A DNA stretch of 64,000 bases from Taenia hydatigena (lineage: Eukaryota; Platyhelminthes; Cestoda; Cyclophyllidea; Taeniidae), in the NCBI GenBank assembly GCA_036345935.2, contig JADWOT020000001.1:12831370-12895369 (forward strand), in the 5' to 3' direction. Positions within the stretch are counted from its first letter, which is position 1. Every line of letters starts with the position of its first letter. Shown in pieces: positions 35,236 to 49,601 of the stretch. The notes beneath the pieces are model-generated. The model ran no database searches. It was not told where the DNA came from and worked only from the letters and a program-made list of their open reading frames with translations. The translations under genes and the position numbers were made by a program.

Positions 35236-38200
35236 CTAAGTTAGCACAATCATAACGATTTAGCCTTATTCATCTCTTTCGAAACAGATCTGAGTGGAAA
35301 CAGGACTCTGTAGCTCATTGTCTTTCATAATTGATTTTTCCTATGTTGTGGGCGATGCGTCGCTAGACAAATTCGGGAAAGAATTCCGTGAGAGCCGAAG
35401 CTCCAGCATTTAACAATGGAAACTTAGGTCGAAGCGATGCTTAGGGAAACCGATTATACAGCTTTGCTTCTTTTTAACTCGTTTCAGCTTCGATTTGATT
35501 CAGAATGGGCTGCCTGCATCTTGTTTCCTACCGAAAATGCTTGCAACAGCAACGACAATTGAGATCCGCCTGATGTGTGGTGAGCTTGGTCACATAGCTG
35601 CAATCCTTTTTACCGCTTCGACCCAAATTTAATTAGAATTGGGACTTAGCAATCGTTCTCGAGTTACACAGTCCCAATTTAGGTCTGGTCGACATGATGA
35701 GAAGCAAACCAAGGTAGAGAATTGTGACGTCAATCCTATCAAGGCAAAGTAAAGGTCTGCTTGATTTCAATTAGTGCGCCCCATTGATCAGATGGTTCTC
35801 GTTTTATCCTCGGAATCCACTCTCGTCTGCCTCAACAACAAATAACTTCTTATTGTATTTGCGTTCGCCTTCTGCAGCTTTCTGTAACTAGTGGCCCTTG
35901 TCTGCAAATGCTTTTCCTTCCCTCCTTCCCTTCACTTGACACCTCGCATATCTGCACTTCTCTTCCCATTCACTGCACATACATCACTCATTTTCTAGAA
36001 GCCTGCACAAACTTCAGTGAATTTAAGTTGTTTTACTTTAGAAACCGACTGTGTAGAAGACGGAATGAAGATCCTCCTACTGATATCGCAATTAGGTAGA
36101 CAAAAGGTGAGCAGCGCCAAGAAGGATGAGATTACAAGAGTATTTGATTTGCATTAGTGATCTACAACCAGCGATCAGGTCAATCTCTTTCGTGTACATG
36201 ATTGCGGTCATGCAGACCATTGGAGCTCCTCTAATCTTTCTTGATCAGCTTCGTGAACATTGCTGGTGAGGCCAGAACCACTAGCAAGCTGAGGCTGTCA
36301 ACAGTCGAAATTGCCTTAAGCAGCAAGAACACAAACGAGTTTTTTGACTTTATATCCATGGGTCATAATACCGCTTCCTATTGATGTGATGTGTTGACAA
36401 CAACCACCATCCCGTCCTGCCATTCCCGTCTCACCGCAATGCTAACGCAGCATCCAAGTCATCCATTAGCCTTTATGTCGTAACATCTCAACGTTAGTTA
36501 GAGTCTTTTTCGATCTGATTTTTCAGGATGGTCTATTCTATTATCTTAATAAAATAATTGAAACCAGTGAATGGCTGATCAATTCCGCATCTCCGACGCA
36601 GATGATAAAAGCGGATCCGACCGTTCAGTACCAAGCCTGTTAATCGCATGTGTCTACAAGTCCACTTATGTACTTCCCATGACTTTCCTTTGATAATCAA
36701 CTTACGTACTTGTACAGGCATGCGCGCATTTACGGTTCCTCCCTCGGCGCCACCAACACAGTGCTGCCGACATCCTGTCACCGGACTTTAAAGCGGAATA
36801 TCCTCACTACTAAAACAGTGCTCAGTAGCAGTAGGATGACGACACCAGCTCTTGATTTGATATTGCCAAGCCAATACTGCCTAAGGATGAATGTCAATCT
36901 GACAATAGTGGTGAACTAATGGGAAAAGATGCAGCCATCAATCTAAAGGGTTCTTGAGCCTTAAGGTGTAGCTTGTAGGTTCTGTTGACAGTGGTGGCTA
37001 AGACCTCTATTGCATTGCGGACGGTGGAGAGACTATCCAACTACTGTTGCAAAGTCGTGAGAGCCTATTGCAATCCCTGTTTACCACCTCGTTTTAAAAT
37101 CCGAACTAAATAAGTAAATCTTGGCGTTAGTGACGGGAAACAGACTGGTGCATGCATAAGAAAACGTGCGCAAAGAAATGGACTTGTCATTGTAGATGTT
37201 AAAAACAATTGCTGAAGAGAAGCGTGAATGCGGGACGGGCGGAAAGAGAAGGATGAACAAAAGAATTTTGGATTTACCTACCTTTTAGGCACTTTTTGCT
37301 ACTTGGAAGAAACTGAAGAGTTTCATAGGCTTAATTCTGCCTTTCCTCTTTTTATTCCTTTTACTGTCTTTTGCTGTATCATCCATGCAATGTTTGACGC
37401 TGATTTCGCCACACTACTACATTTACTAAAGAAAGAAATAGTAAGCGGGGGGATTTTTGCATTTCATAGTGTTGGTAAATAAAAAGGACGATATATGTAT
37501 GGTAATAGAGATGCAATAGCATAAACTACAAAATTTCGCATCACGTGCTTTGTAGTGATGCTCAATCCACTTTCCCGTTGAATATCCAAGCTTCGAATGA
37601 TGATCAACCTCCGGCCGAAAAGAGTTACGCCTTCGGTAAGGAATCCAGGTTCTTCCTTTTGATTTTGATGCCTCCTTTTGGCAAGAAGTCATCCATAAAT
37701 GCACGCTAGTTCAACTTATTCAAACGTGAGCTACTACTTTAGTCTCGGGTCTATTCATAGGCACGCCACATGGTAGCTGAAATGGCCGAGAATCGTGACA
37801 ATAAGGCGTTTTGTTTGTTAATTATTCTTTATAGAACTGGGTGAGGCCTAAAGGACAGAGCCATGGAACCTACCGTGGGTGGGGATCAAAGGCATATTAG
37901 ACATCTCCCATGGGTACACTGGGGACCATGATGCCACAGCACTGTACTATCACCATATTTGGCGACACACCGGATGCCATTTCGTGCGCAACTTATCTGT
38001 GCTCATCCGAATGATACTTGTGCAGCTGTGTGTAGGACATGTTCGCTTACTCCTTTTGGGTGACAATTAGGCGGGGCTGGGCTAACATCCGGTGCGCCCT
38101 AGAGAGCATACAAAGCTCTTCTCCATCAAACTGCGTTAATGTGTGCGCCTTCTCTTTTCCGTAACAACTAATTCCAGCACATACGCATCTACTTCTACGC

Positions 38201-39465
38201 TGCCTTTTTGATCAAAGTGGTTGCAAATTAAAGATGGAGAAAGAAAACTGAACTCATTTGAAGAAATACCTGTGTGTTCGGCACTTGCATTAAAATCCAA
38301 CTGACCTTTAGAGAAGTAATGTCAAAGCGTCCAATGTTCACTAGCTTTCCTTGTCTGTGAAAAAGTGTTTGATAATTTGAAAAGGCTTCCTCACTTTGGC
38401 GAGTACACTTCCTACTTCACTGCTGACAAGCATTTCCTCGATAATTTATCAGCGATGTAGGGGAAGTGCGGAGAAGTCCACCCGTCAGACGATAAAATTG
38501 CTACATACCGACCCATCTACTTACTCAGAACTTGGCTAGTAATGTGCATTGAGAGAAGAGGTTTCGCCTCGTCTCGTCCACGCAAAGCAACACGTGTGCA
38601 TTTGGGCTGAATTTGCATGTAGTGCTGGTAAATAACAAACACTGCAAAGGTCACCTATCACTCCACCAATCCATGGATAAGCAAACTCAATGGTGTCCTC
38701 AGGCTCCACTTCAACAAGCAGCGCTCCATACTCATAAAACTGCCAAAGGGCACGCCAAAGAGTCGGTTACATCACTTGAAAATGAAACAAATGCGCCACA
38801 TCAAAGGCAGAGCAATACATCCCATGACAAACATTTTCAAAGTAGACAAGGGCTCTATGGGGCTAGATCTCGAAAACTTCGTCCATGGGAATCAAACAGC
38901 TAATCGTTGAAGTGATCGAACAACATCTTTCCTCCCGTGCTACAGAAGGCTGAGCAGAAGTGGCGTAGCGAATATGGGCAGAAAACACCGCTCTACATGA
39001 CTAGTAAACAAAGTACTTCAACCCAAGGAGGCACTTCACGTACCGATCTCCCTTCACATCACAAACGCAATAGCACCGTGGAAAACAGCAACGTAGAGCC
39101 TATGCTCGCAGCTCAATGTCCTAACGCGACTGCGACTTTAACGCTGACAGTCCGTCATTAACCAACAAGCTGGTAATCCTTCACGCAGCTTACGAATAAG
39201 TGCAAGGAATGATGGAGCATGGAACTGCAATTGGAGCATTAACACGAATAAAGGCATGGATTACGTGTAGTGCTCCAAGAGGCACAAGACCCACCCACAA
39301 AATTAGTTTTTGACATTTACAAGCCTATTTTGGCTTTTGTCAATGCACATTATAAAGCCAATCCCTACTAAGCCCACTATTTCAATTTGTTTACTCATAC
39401 CATTTAATACTTCTTAGTAGTAAATAGTCCCTGAAAAAGGTGATGTGGCTGAGGGAAAGGGGTGA
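35236..39465. other. No recognised gene apart from weak candidates
   Basis: Two hydrophilic plus-strand frames at 38613-38903 and 38937-39161 share the same reading frame, with only two stops between them (Gln/Ser/Thr/His-rich). They could be a degraded disordered coding segment, or chance. The possible exon at 37228-37440 is listed separately. Confidence 0.4.
37228..37440 (+). CDS. Candidate first exon, unknown product
   Basis: The ATG opens a 71-codon frame (MRDGRKEKDEQ ... FGFTYLLGTFCYLEE ... LLHLLKKEI) that meets a GTAAGC donor at 37441. It has a hydrophobic stretch (FPLFIPFTVFCCIIHAMF). No downstream exon in matching phase was identified, so support is limited to an ATG, an open frame and a donor. 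Confidence 0.15.
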
Positions 39466-40149
39466 AAAGTTGTATTCAATGTGACTGCTCTTGCAACGCT
39501 ATTTTTCCATCAATATGCTTTCCATCATGGCAAAGGCCGTAATTTCGATTCGGCCACTATGACCATCAACGCATTTCCTACGCACCAACGCATGCATATG
39601 CTCATTCATTTGTTCAGGAGCGTGGTAAGTCTCATGAGCGACACAGAGAAATCATTGGTAATACGATTCATGACCGTATGAAGATAAAGTTATTAAATAA
39701 TCTCCTTCTGGAAGCCCGTATTTCATGGGTCGCTAGGTTTCCACGCAAGAGGTGCGATCAAAATCACAAATCATACGTGCACATGCAAAGATGAAATGCG
39801 GTGCAATCCAACGCGAAGCCAGGCGCATGAAATGTATGGAATCGCAAGACTGTGGAAAGAAGGAGATAGATGGATTGAAGCTTTAGGATGAAACGTAAAA
39901 TGTTGTGGACGTTTGAAATATGGGAAATCGGACTTGTAGCCACGATCGGGTTTGCATGACGATTTCATAGAGAAGGTAGTTGGAGGTATTGAATCTCTAA
40001 TGCAGGACGGCTTTTATGATGCAGGCGCATTTGCAAGTGGCGCTAATGCGGTGATTGCAGTACTTCTGGTAGACGCATCAACACATAGGGACGCATTCAG
40101 CCACTTGTTTGACCTTAGCCGCACCTGGGCGGCCCTATTTAAGCTGACG
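39466..40149 (+). CDS. Candidate pair of internal exons, unknown product
   Basis: An open stretch ends at 39624 on a perfect GTAAGT donor (frame ...MHMLIHLFRSV). After 381 nt comes acceptor ATGCAG and a 48-codon exon, 40006-40149, ending on donor GTAAGA (frame GFYDAGAFA ... WAALFKLT). Both exons are in phase 0, so they can be joined. The 5' end of the first is not defined. The second lies at the left edge of a segmental duplication; the equivalent position near 15630-15780 has lost its frame and splice site. I cannot name a family. Confidence 0.25.
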
Positions 40150-41245
40150 GTAAGAGCTGAACTCGGAAACTAAGTTTCTTTTTTTATTCTGCCGGGTCGC
40201 CTCAGACCCATCACTAGTTACCTGCTTACCAGTGAGTGTCATGCAGAGCAGCAAACGAGCAAAGAAAGAGGTCGTGGGATGAGTCCCATTGAACAGAATT
40301 GAGATATACGCCACTCAGTAGAGCGGATTACGAATGCGGCGTACAAATAGAGAATAAAAAATAGGTTATCTGCCAGAAGCTAGCGTCAAATGTGAGAAAA
40401 AAAGGTATGAATGATTAAGCTCAATAACATCCTTTTGGAGTACTTTGTGTGAGTTCATCTGCCAACCACTGAAACGTGGTGTTCAGCAAAACGCGAAATC
40501 CTGTTGCCTATAAATGCTGTATGAACATCCCTAAGTTCACATTTTTGGTTGTGAAAAGTGACGCTTTCCTATTCTTAGATAAAATGTGCTTGACCTACAA
40601 CCAGATGAATGTGAAAGAAGCCAAAACTCTTAGGGAATTGTATAAAGTAGCTGAGATGGCGTAAGGAAGGAATCAGTAGAATATGCAGTTAACTAGGAGA
40701 GTTGATACTTGAATGGTGATTAGTAGAGGGAAGTGGACGTCAGTGATAGCTATATACAGGTGCCTTGTGGATTCAATCACTCTTCTAGGGTTAGGCTACG
40801 TCGTCCTGAGTTAGCACGCTAGGCTGTGACGGAAGTGGAACGCCCGGGATTGCTGTTTTCTTTCGATACACTTAAATTGGCTGCGCCTCATTTTAGTCGT
40901 CCTTGCTGCTCTTTACTCCTCTCCTTACACTTGTGCCGTTTCGTATAGTTAGTTTCTATCCCATCATGTCACATCCTTTTCCACTATATTCGACTGCATA
41001 TTATCTTGCGCATACATTACTAATATTAAATAAGGTAGTGCCGAAGGCGGTGGCGGTAGTGGATGTTGTATTCGTGGTGCTGTCGACGGTTTCATCAGAA
41101 GGCGGATGAGTGCAAGCGCGTTGAAGTGCAGTTCATGGAAGGCTGATGTTTAGTTCGCATTTACAAATACATCGTCAATTGCACAAAGCGCTGCAAAGTA
41201 AGTTGCTTTTTCGGTACAAATTAATTTATGCAAATGAAAAAACAT
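40015..41245 (+). repeat. Segmental direct duplication, copy 2
   Basis: This is the partner of 15630-16880. Its left edge contains the candidate exon at 40006-40149. A 62-codon frame at 40476-40664 (NPVAYKCCMNIPKFTF...) is broken in copy 1. The 3' part holds a GGCGGTGGCGGTAGTGG stretch, also seen in looser form at about 16670-16720. Confidence 0.7.
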
Positions 41246-44200
41246 TGTTGGTGTAGGGCAGTTTAAATTCAATGTTTCTCTTTTGACTTTGTTTTCTTCT
41301 GCATTTCTTCCGGTTTCATTTAGTTAGTACGTTAAATACTTAGGAGTGTATCTTTATAATGTTTTTATGTTCGTTTTAGGCTGTAGTTATTTCTTATGTA
41401 CCGACGTACCACAGCAGGTGTTTGGAGAGTTTAAAACTTACTGCAGATCAAATTTCACATCCCAGTGGACATTCGGCACAGCACATTACAAGTAACACTA
41501 GCTGAACGATTGAAGCACTTCCTGTAGACATAGCATCACAAAACGTCTAGACAATTAGTTTGTTTGTTTAGAGCTGCTGAGGGATCCGTCCACCGTTGCA
41601 TTGGTTGCTTCAGCCATTCAATTGTGTTCAGTTACTACTTGATTGGATCCCATTTGTACCTCGTCGTCCATGCTCTTGCAGCTGGTCCCCACAAATGTAC
41701 ACAGAAACATCTTTGCTGAGCATTGAGAACAAATGTGGTAGGTGACTTGCAGCAAATGCTAATGACATTGTCGATGAAACGTACCACGCAACAGTAAAAG
41801 CAGCAAATCAAAATTTCAACTTATCAATCGCCTTTGGCAGCAATGCACCTCTGACTTTGGTGTGTGAGACTTAAAAAATTAGGTTGGAGTGGCACTCGAA
41901 GAGACTACTACCGAAGGTCACATGCGAAACGCGGATCTTGCTATTATTGCTAGGCGAAACTTTCTTACTCAAACAAACGTAACATGAACTTAACATCAAT
42001 CCTGCTACTAAACAAGAATTCGGTTTCGAATATCTGTGCATACGCATTCCCCAATTTTATCGTTGCGAACAGAAGAAAAGGCAGTCTTGAACCGTTAGTA
42101 GGTACCGCCTTCTTTTGAAATGATTGCTCCATGCAAATCAACTGAAATCGCTCTCTATTTTAACGACCACATGCAATCATGTAATACTTTGATCGAGATG
42201 GCTATTTCGAAGTCCTTAATCGTTTGTGAGGAGTCATCCATATCCTGCAACGACATTATTGGGCGCCAGCAGACACTGATGACGCAGTCAACCTGCGAGT
42301 GCGGTCTAGTTGATTTGTCCATATGGAAGCAAATGACAGACTCTGTAGTGTGCTGACCAATTCATGCGAGTCTCGCAGTTATCACGAATAGTCTGTGTAG
42401 CAAGTAGGAGTATAATGGACCATATTGGAGCTCGTCAGCATCGAACGGCTCACATTGTCATTGCATATTTTGCATACAATTTTTGTGTACATTGGGATGG
42501 GTCACCAGATTTTCCATTCGAAACGGCAATACTTTGTTGGTAAGTCGTATTCTAGTTATGTCGTTCAAGCATACAAATGGTATAAATGCATTCCAATTTA
42601 TAGGACATGATATATGTAATTGTTGTGAAATAGGAGGCGTTTGCAAAAGAAGAGTGTCGCAAAATGCTATGAGATGGTGAAGCGTGTTGGCAAGCTATGC
42701 TTCATTTCAAATTTATTGACTGTGGCATCCTGAATGCATTAAATACTAAGTCACCTAAAAGCTTCAAGCCAGTACAAAATTTACTGAAATCAAGTTGCTA
42801 TTAGTGTAATGTCTCGAATTCGACGAATATGCATTTAAACTTCAAACTTTACTGCGAAAGCTGCAATCACATATCCGATTAACCAAACGGCCAGCTATAC
42901 CACTGTTTTTGCGTCAAGGTAATTTCATGCATCATGAGTTTGTAAAAAGACCATTTGTTACAAAAATGGACAAGCCGCCATATCGTAATGGGTGGAATTA
43001 GACGATGCTTGTTATTGTCGCAAAGCTTTAAACTAAAGCTTTCACAACATCACAGTGACGCTCTAATTATGCGTAAGTAAAGGAGGTTTGATACAACTTA
43101 GTTCTGTTGGCATGGCCTGTCCCAAGTTGAGTTAGTGCTAATGCGATCGCTATTTTAATATTTTATCCACTCGTTTCAAAGTGGAATTCAGTGCTGCCTA
43201 AGCATAAGCGATTTTGAAGTAAGTGCTTACTGCGCCCTGGGCCACATGATTGAGGGAGTGAAAGTGGTCCTTGCTTATATCCACATGAATTTGTGGTTAC
43301 CTGCATGACCGCAGAGCCCAAAATTGTGCAATTAATTGCTCTTACAACACTGATGTAGAGTTATTGGCATTGGAAGAGATGGCTACTTAAGCAGCTTAAT
43401 GACGAAGGTAAAACATAAGTGAGGGTATGGCGTGTGCTGTAAAAAGATGCTGGGATGCATTGCCTTTTTAAGTACCTGCACGGCAGCCGAATCATTTCCA
43501 TGCCAAGTAAATGCTTTTTGATGGGAGGAATAGAGCAGGTACAGTGTGGCAGGTTTGGTCTGCATCACTACACTGCATCAGGGCATGACAATGGTACACT
43601 GCACAAAGATGTTGATTGTTTTTATACATTTTTAATGGAAGACTACAATCTGAACTCATGAGTTTTATAAATATGAATGCTGGTCTTAAAGCCAACAATT
43701 TCCATTTGGGTGTAATTCTCAACAAAATTTTCCTGTTATGGTGGATGCACGTTTCATTATTCAAAGGATAAACAAATGTTGTTGATAAACTCAAAAAAGT
43801 TAACCCACACATACGTGAAGAAAGTGAAGAAGTATTATACCCTGTATCTTCCACCTGCGCGTTCACTACGTCTAAGTGGAAGTCATGTTGTCAACCTGCA
43901 CTGCGAATTCGCATTCGTTGTTGATGTATGGATAGCCTAACTGTTTCATCATCACCCTTACGGGACATCGCTGTTAATCTTAATTGATATGTTGAACTTG
44001 AGCGACAGTGGAAAAAAACGGTTGTGATTAACAATCACAAGTCTTTCCAAATATGGATTCTCTTTTGATTGACTCAGCATTTCATCACAACTGATTCGTT
44101 TCACCACTGCCCTACAAGAGAGCGTGACAAAAAGTACGGATCTAATTTAGCCTCAGAACCGAATCAAACCATATTCTGTTTCAACCTAATCAGGAGGAAC

Positions 44201-46759
44201 AGTGTAGAGTACCGCATCAGTACTGATGCATGTGCCCTATGAGCCTAACATGTGCCGCTAGGAACCACGGTGCACTTTCAGGCCTCCCGCAATTAGAGAT
44301 CACTAAATGTACAAATAATGGGCAAAGAGATATCGTTAGGCCTTGAAAATCAAACCCGTAAAGACGTTTAACAAAGTGTAGCCAGAATTTAGTGGACAAA
44401 TTATAGCTGGAGAATTCGAGTAGCACAGGACATACCTTAATCGTGGGTTAGGATCGGAGCGACTACTAATCAAAGGCACTAGTTCGGAAAATTGAAAATC
44501 CAGCCAATCAATCCAAAGGCACGGAATTCGCAAAATCATCCACAACACAGGCTTGGTGCAAAATATGATGTCGTTAAATAAATATCCAAAGAAGTCGTAC
44601 CGATGTTTCGTGTGTACAAAGGTGACTTATCGAGGGGTGATGGACCAGGTGCTTCGCCAGATTCTGGAGCCTATCGCATAAGCAATGGGGAATGTGAGGA
44701 CACATCCGAGGGAAGGTCGACTGATGAAAACCTTCACATGGGGATTTGAAAATAAATGTGGAAGAATGTATGGTTGCAGACATAACAAAAGTCGTTTTAG
44801 AAAATACGCATCAAAAGTGGAATTCACTACAACTACCGGAACGTTTGTGTTATTCACTGCCAGATTCGGATTTGCTTCTAGTGGGCGCTTAAACTTCTAT
44901 TGGTTCCACCCTCGAAGATGATCCGTCCTGCAAGTGGTTCCATTGTTGACACTATTAGGGCTCGCATGTGCTAAATTGGACACAGGATTGGGCACTCGAA
45001 GCGGATCGTGATGTGCTCCAATGTGCAAGCGATTGAGGATTTGTTGCGACATTGTAACATGTCCCTTTAGCAGCAAGCATTAATCACGGCTTATGCTCAG
45101 CTCCTTCCACAGCCCATTCTACATCCACATTTCAATCCACTTTCATCTGTGATTTGAACGCCGCAATTTTACCACAGACATAATTTTGCGCTTACACTTC
45201 ATAAAACTATACTAAAATAAAATAAATGTCATGCCATTCGCTGCCACTTGAGATCAAATAATCACGCAGCGTAATACAGCCCATCGATTGCATCGTGTGA
45301 CCTCACAAAACACGCATTTGCCCCCACGTGACTAAGCCTCACCTGTGAGTTGATATGAGGCCTGATCTGATGACACGCCAGACGGCATTACAACAAAGCC
45401 TAAGGTGACCACGCCTCCGTCTTTATGCTCACATCGCCATGCCATGCATTGTACCCAGCATTTTATGAGACGCAAAAACGATTCACATACACATCATGCT
45501 GGCAAATAACACTGTAGAAAGTTAAAAACTTGGCTGAGATGGTGCACTTCCTTCTGCATGAGCCATTTTTGACTAATACCCCGTCAACGACACTCGTGTC
45601 GTGGCCCACAAAGGGTTCGTGCCAGGTCCACTTCATTCAACAGTGTACAAGTTGACTTGATCTCCGCCTCCACCGCCTCCTTTCACCCCTTCTTTTCCGT
45701 AGTTCACTTCCAAGAAGCAATAAGCCATTAAAAATAGCACAAATTTACTTTGCACGCAAAATCAATGAGTACAAAAGTGTATATTAAGAACGTGCAGAGT
45801 ACATTACAGTGGAATCTTAGCGGTATCTGGCCCACCTAACGGCCAGATCAGGGACAAATATCTCAGCTATTGCCATCTGATAAAACTCCGTTTTGTCATC
45901 AGAATTTAAGCAGTAGACCTTCTAATTGACTGGAGGCTTCCCCAATACATCGCCTTAAACCTTGCCCAGTTGGCAGACCACTTCATTCACGCAGTGCAAA
46001 CGGCTGTGCTCTGAAGTCACTCCATTGGTTATGCTGACAAGGACCAGTGCCTGGTGGTGGGCAATAAACTTTTTGGTGATCCTCAAATTAAGTCGAGCAT
46101 TGTTCCGATTCCAACAGCAAAATACCTACAATACAATGTTACTTGACTCAATCCGATCTCTCAGGATACTGCTGACACCTTGCTGGTGGCGATATAACCA
46201 CACCACCAAAGAAGAAAACCCATCACATTATGATAAGCACATAGAGCTGGGAATCGAGAAGGTGGAGTCATGCCTATTGATGATGTCGAGTTAGCATTTA
46301 CCGTACAGATAACTCAACAACTCTGTATCGAGTGTGAAAGAAATACACAAGCAAATCCTTTACACAATTATCCGCTCTGCCATCATTATGCAGAGGTGTT
46401 GGCGAAGAAGTTTGTAGTATTTCAACGGTAATGCAGTCTCGCCAAGGATTCCTTTAAAGCCGCTTGCCTGTGTAATAATCGACTAAGCCACTGGTGCAAA
46501 CTGATACTGCAGAGCTATTACTACGATGTAACAGCCACTTGAGTGCAAGTCCAGAGTGCAGCATGACTTGTGTTTCAATCAGCTCCATTTGATCAGCGCA
46601 TGCTGAGTGCCGCCTAATCTCTCCCATTGCATTGCCAAGCATTTGTTGCTTCCGTCCGTCCTCCTTCGGCTTAGACCTAAGAAATAAATGGAGACGTATG
46701 GTAACCAATGAGCAGTGAGAGTTGCAAGAATACAAACGTTTGAGAGCACTGTATCAAAG
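41246..46759. other. No recognised gene
   Basis: The largest frames are 43492-43866 minus (124 codons) and 45962-46294 plus (110 codons). Both have competing open frames and no splice or homology support. I see no repeat shared with the rest of the window. Confidence 0.4.
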
Positions 46760-49601
46760 ATTTCGGCTGTCGCTTCATAAAATGCACCTCATCTTCCTAC
46801 TCGAATTGTGTCTTCAGTTCCTTTCACATCTCAATGCTGCTCGACTATATTGACGGTGGTAAATGCAATTACTCTTGGAACTGCTGAGTGTTTGCTAAGA
46901 ATAACTGATCCCACTGACGAACTCTGAAGCCGTAATCTATGCTATTCCGACGCCTGACCCGACGTCATTGTAAAGCTTAACAGCTGTACGTAATTCCGCG
47001 ACGAGGATAATACGTGCCACGTGCTGGAAGCATGACATTCATAGGCAGGGAGCGTCCCTATTACGTTCATAGTCGTCCAGCTGCGGTTTCGACTCCCCTC
47101 TGGCCACGCCATGCTTTGCTCTTCATCTCAATGCATACATTTGTGCCACTGCTAAAAAGACGAGGCACGGTGTAGCATGCTGTGAATCGCCCGGCGGACA
47201 AAGGAAGCAAAAATGGAACAGACGAAGTGGGTGATATCAAACCGTCTGGCAATTAATGCTTCTAGTGCTGATAGATCTATCCGAATGGGTGAATGGGTTG
47301 GTGAAGAGCTCGCACTAGTCCTGGCGACATCGTAAGTTACGCGAGATTGGAAGCTGTGATGCAGTACGCGTGGAGAAGGGATGAGAGGTTGATTGCAGCG
47401 CCGATGTGAATGGGCTAATACGAGTCTGTCATTATGATTGAGTGAACGTCAAAGGAATGGCGCAAGTTCTACAAAGAAAAATGTTGATTTCTCAATGTGC
47501 ATTTGCATTTTGCCACCTAACTACGATTATGTCTGCTCCAACACCGAATTTATTTCCGTGTAAGATAATTTCTGCTACACCTCGACTGACTTATTTTACT
47601 ATCCTTCAAATACAAAAATCCCCCAATAAATAGGCTTGGTAAAGAACGAAGGAGAGGAATTACCAGCAAGTTTGCGAAAAAATTTACAAAAATGCTCTTA
47701 AAAGGCCGTTTAGATGGCAAGAAAACAAGGAATAAGTACATTTCAGTGAGGGCAACAAATGCACCATCTTATGGCGATAAAGACGAGCTCATTTGGATAA
47801 ATCTTATAGTACACTTGAACGACCACATCCATGTAATGGAAGCCATGTTTTGAGCCGGAAGGCCACGCTGAATAGGACTAGGATCAAAAAATACCACGAA
47901 GGTAAAGTTGTGGTTTACAAGGAGGATTCTGTCAAGAAGACAGAAACAGCTTAGTTGGGGTGAAAAATAGAGCCGTGAGTGCCTCACAAGGCTAACCATC
48001 TGCAATTCTAAAGCCAATGCTTCAAAGCTCCCAAAGAAGCTTTTTGAAGCTGACAATAAGGGGTATTGCCAAAAACGTGAGCCTCGACTGCAGTTGCGCT
48101 TGAGGTACAGTAGAATGATTTTAATGGAAGCTGAAGTCACTTGCCTCGAACTAGCCCTACACTTTGCTAATCACATGAGTTACTGTAAGGCATTAGTCAC
48201 TGTTGTTTGCGGGCTCAGTCCTACGCCATTGCAACGCCTAACAGCTGGTCATAGCGTGATGGGGTCACGACGGCTAGAAGGGGGACGGGAAGCGGGATAC
48301 TTCTGATGGCTTAGTAATAGCCAGACTGCTCTCCCAACTCCCTCCGATCACATCTTATCACATTACACGTATGTACGTCTTTATGAGGAAATCGAGATAT
48401 GGCACATGATTCTATCCCTTTCTCCTGTGGACTACGCATCGAAAATGCAAGACCATAATTGCTCTTCATTAAAATGCCTTGTAATTGATTGTAGAGAGTA
48501 GACGGAGCATCGGATCTCATGCAGTGGTTTAAAACCATATGATTAAAGTGAATTTCGAAAGAAGTTGGCGTGTTTGGAATTGGAGCGGTAAACTCAGAAG
48601 AATGGTGTGAGGGCTTGCTTCAAATGGATCCATATCAATTAATCACCTGTTACCAAATCCGTGGTTTAATGACGTGGATTGACCTCCAAGTGCCATCGTT
48701 TTCTTTACCAGTCATTCTATCAGGTCTAGATGGCACTTTAGCTAAATGTGAAGTAGAAGAAAGAACCAAACCAGTTAAATGGGCTTTTGTGTCCCACGGG
48801 ATGTTGTGAGGCATTAAAAGATGAGTCAAATCAGGAGATAATGTCTTCAATGACCAATGGATTCCCTGATAAGTGTGCGTTTGCTTATATTGGACACAAA
48901 ATAAATCAGCAGAGATGCTGGTGAAAACTCAGACTAAAAATTCCCTGCACATTTGATGAGGGAGCATGATCATGCGACAGGACCTTACAATTCGTCGGTA
49001 TCACAACATGAAGTAGAGTTCCATCCATTATCACAAGCAGCGATGTCAGAGTGCGTACATGTTGCCTAACTAGAGGGATGACTGGAAGATTGTAGGGCAT
49101 GAATGGACAAAAACAGGGACAAGGTAGAATAAGAAGACAGGGTTATGGAGAAGTACTGGCCTACAGTGATGCAAAAAGTGACGTCATGGTATACAGAGAG
49201 CGTAGCGTTAATGCCGATCTAGTGTAAAGGAACGAAGTCTATTAGTGAAAAATTAAAATAAAAGATTCATAAAGAAAGGTTTAATAAAAAACTCAGTAAA
49301 AATTAAAAGCACAGAAAACAAAATCAAAAAGAAAAAGTTTAAAAAAAGGAATCAATAGTAAAGTAAAATCCGGTATTTAACACGAAAAGGGGTGGAATGT
49401 AAGTACAAACCTTAAGGTCAACCAAGAGACAGATTTAAAAAGAAGGAGATAGAGAAGAGACCAATAAAATCAGAGAGAAAAGAGTACATAAAGATTAGCA
49501 GGACGAAAAAAATCACAATCAAGGAGAGGGAGGAAGATGACAGAACACGGTGCCATAACATCAAAAAGGGAGAGAGAACTGATCTAACAATTCGATCCGC
49601 C

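Noticed and set aside
45962..46294. Possible retroelement-like frame
   Set aside because: No reverse transcriptase, protease or integrase motif can be read in any frame around it.
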